Source: Glaciecola sp041380235 (GTDB lineage Bacteria > Pseudomonadota > Gammaproteobacteria > Enterobacterales > Alteromonadaceae). From it: 64,000 bases of DNA. The position numbers and the translations under genes were made by a program. Position 1 is the stretch's first letter. Each line of letters opens with the position of its first letter. The notes beneath the pieces are model-generated. The model worked only from the letters and a program-made list of their open reading frames with translations, was not told where the DNA came from and did not search any database. The stretch spans positions 8,816-72,815 of the forward strand of contig NZ_JBGIYY010000024.1 in NCBI RefSeq assembly GCF_041380235.1, read 5' to 3'. Below are positions 63,807 through 64,000 of the stretch, one piece after another.

Positions 63807-63852
63807 CCTCCGAAGCCGGCGGTCGCGCGTTCGAATCGCGCCGGGTGCGCCA
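63807..63852 (+). pseudogene. 3' half of the disrupted tRNA-Arg(CCG), right att site
   Basis: Starts with the shared core CCTCCGAAG, continues with GCCGG (anticodon stem 3' strand), a complete T-arm with TTCGAAT, and CGGGTGC plus GCCA. The GCCGG and CGGGTGC strands pair with the 5' half at 23,652, so the two were one gene before insertion. The flanking 148 bp to the window end is chromosome; a leftward open frame passes through the region, but I do not call it a gene. Confidence 0.88.
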
Positions 63853-64000
63853 TTTTCTCTTGTTCTTGACCTTCTGCCGTTTTATACAAAACTTGCTGGT
63901 TTTGCACTCGCGGCCGTGACCATTTTGATAAGTGTGCTAATTCTTTCTTCAATCTTAAACCATTCGGTATATCGTAACCGTAGCCCAAACCCCGTCTACT

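Noticed and set aside
63740..63988. Leftward open frame of 82 codons over the right att site
   Set aside because: It runs antisense through the tRNA 3' half, giving the familiar ARFERA-type spurious peptide. No ribosome-binding site.

Overview
The window looks like a chromosome segment of a marine gammaproteobacterium, probably Alteromonadales (Alteromonas/Glaciecola-like). This is inferred from gene content and order (coaBC-slmA opposite radC, then rpmBG, mutM, coaD, a Wzi-type outer-membrane protein, kdkA, kbl-tdh, glpEG, ubiCA, ubiK, rep), not from a database search. It has two unlike parts.

Positions 1-23,651 are ordinary core chromosome: a truncated DUF885 protein, a DUF1820 protein, a metallo-beta-lactamase-fold lipoprotein, a TetR regulator, slmA, coaBC, radC, rpmB-rpmG, mutM, coaD, a Wzi-like protein, kdkA, kbl-tdh, glpE-glpG, a FliL-like protein, ubiC-ubiA, ubiK, rep, a GAF-GGDEF-EAL protein and a cytochrome c5-like protein. 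Several hairpins mark likely transcription ends.

Positions about 23,692-63,806 form a 40.1-kb integrated island, visibly more AT-rich. Its boundaries can be read directly. A tRNA-Arg(CCG) gene is cut at the anticodon loop: the 5' half is at 23,652-23,691 and the 3' half at 63,807-63,852. The acceptor arms of the two halves (GCACCCG and CGGGTGC) pair with each other, and both halves share the 9-nt block CCTCCGAAG. The island brings its own intact tRNA-Arg(CCG) at 23,756-23,832, apparently to replace the broken gene.

Island cargo, left to right: (a) a leftward gene run (46,977 to 24,021) encoding a complete Dpd-type 7-deazaguanine DNA modification and restriction system: queD, dpdC, dpdA, dpdB, queC for modification, then dpdE, F, G, H, I, J, K, D for the restriction side, ending in an extra gene that resembles an ADP-ribosyltransferase fold; (b) an integration/maintenance module at 47.8-51.2 kb (XRE repressor with operator-like palindromes, excisionase-like protein, tyrosine integrase, OB/HD-domain protein, KfrA-like protein); (c) small proteins and a lipoprotein; (d) a tight TIGR04255-type three-gene cassette at 53.4-55.1 kb; (e) a leftward three-gene recombinase operon at 55.5-60.5 kb containing two proteins with full tyrosine-recombinase residues, resembling the Gamma-Mobile-Trio; (f) a paralogue of the lipoprotein in (c), so the recombinase operon and the three-gene cassette lie between two lipoprotein copies; (g) a small membrane peptide, a PLD-like protein, an integron attC-like element and a two-helix membrane protein next to the right att site.

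Working model: the island is a composite mobile element carrying an epigenetic defence system. The host, or genes elsewhere, must supply the early preQ0 enzymes (folE, queE), because only queC and queD are seen here. The Dpd system is already described. The least described parts are the ADP-ribosyltransferase-like gene at the end of the dpd run, the TIGR04255 three-gene cassette, the twin lipoproteins, and the tRNA replacement at the boundary.
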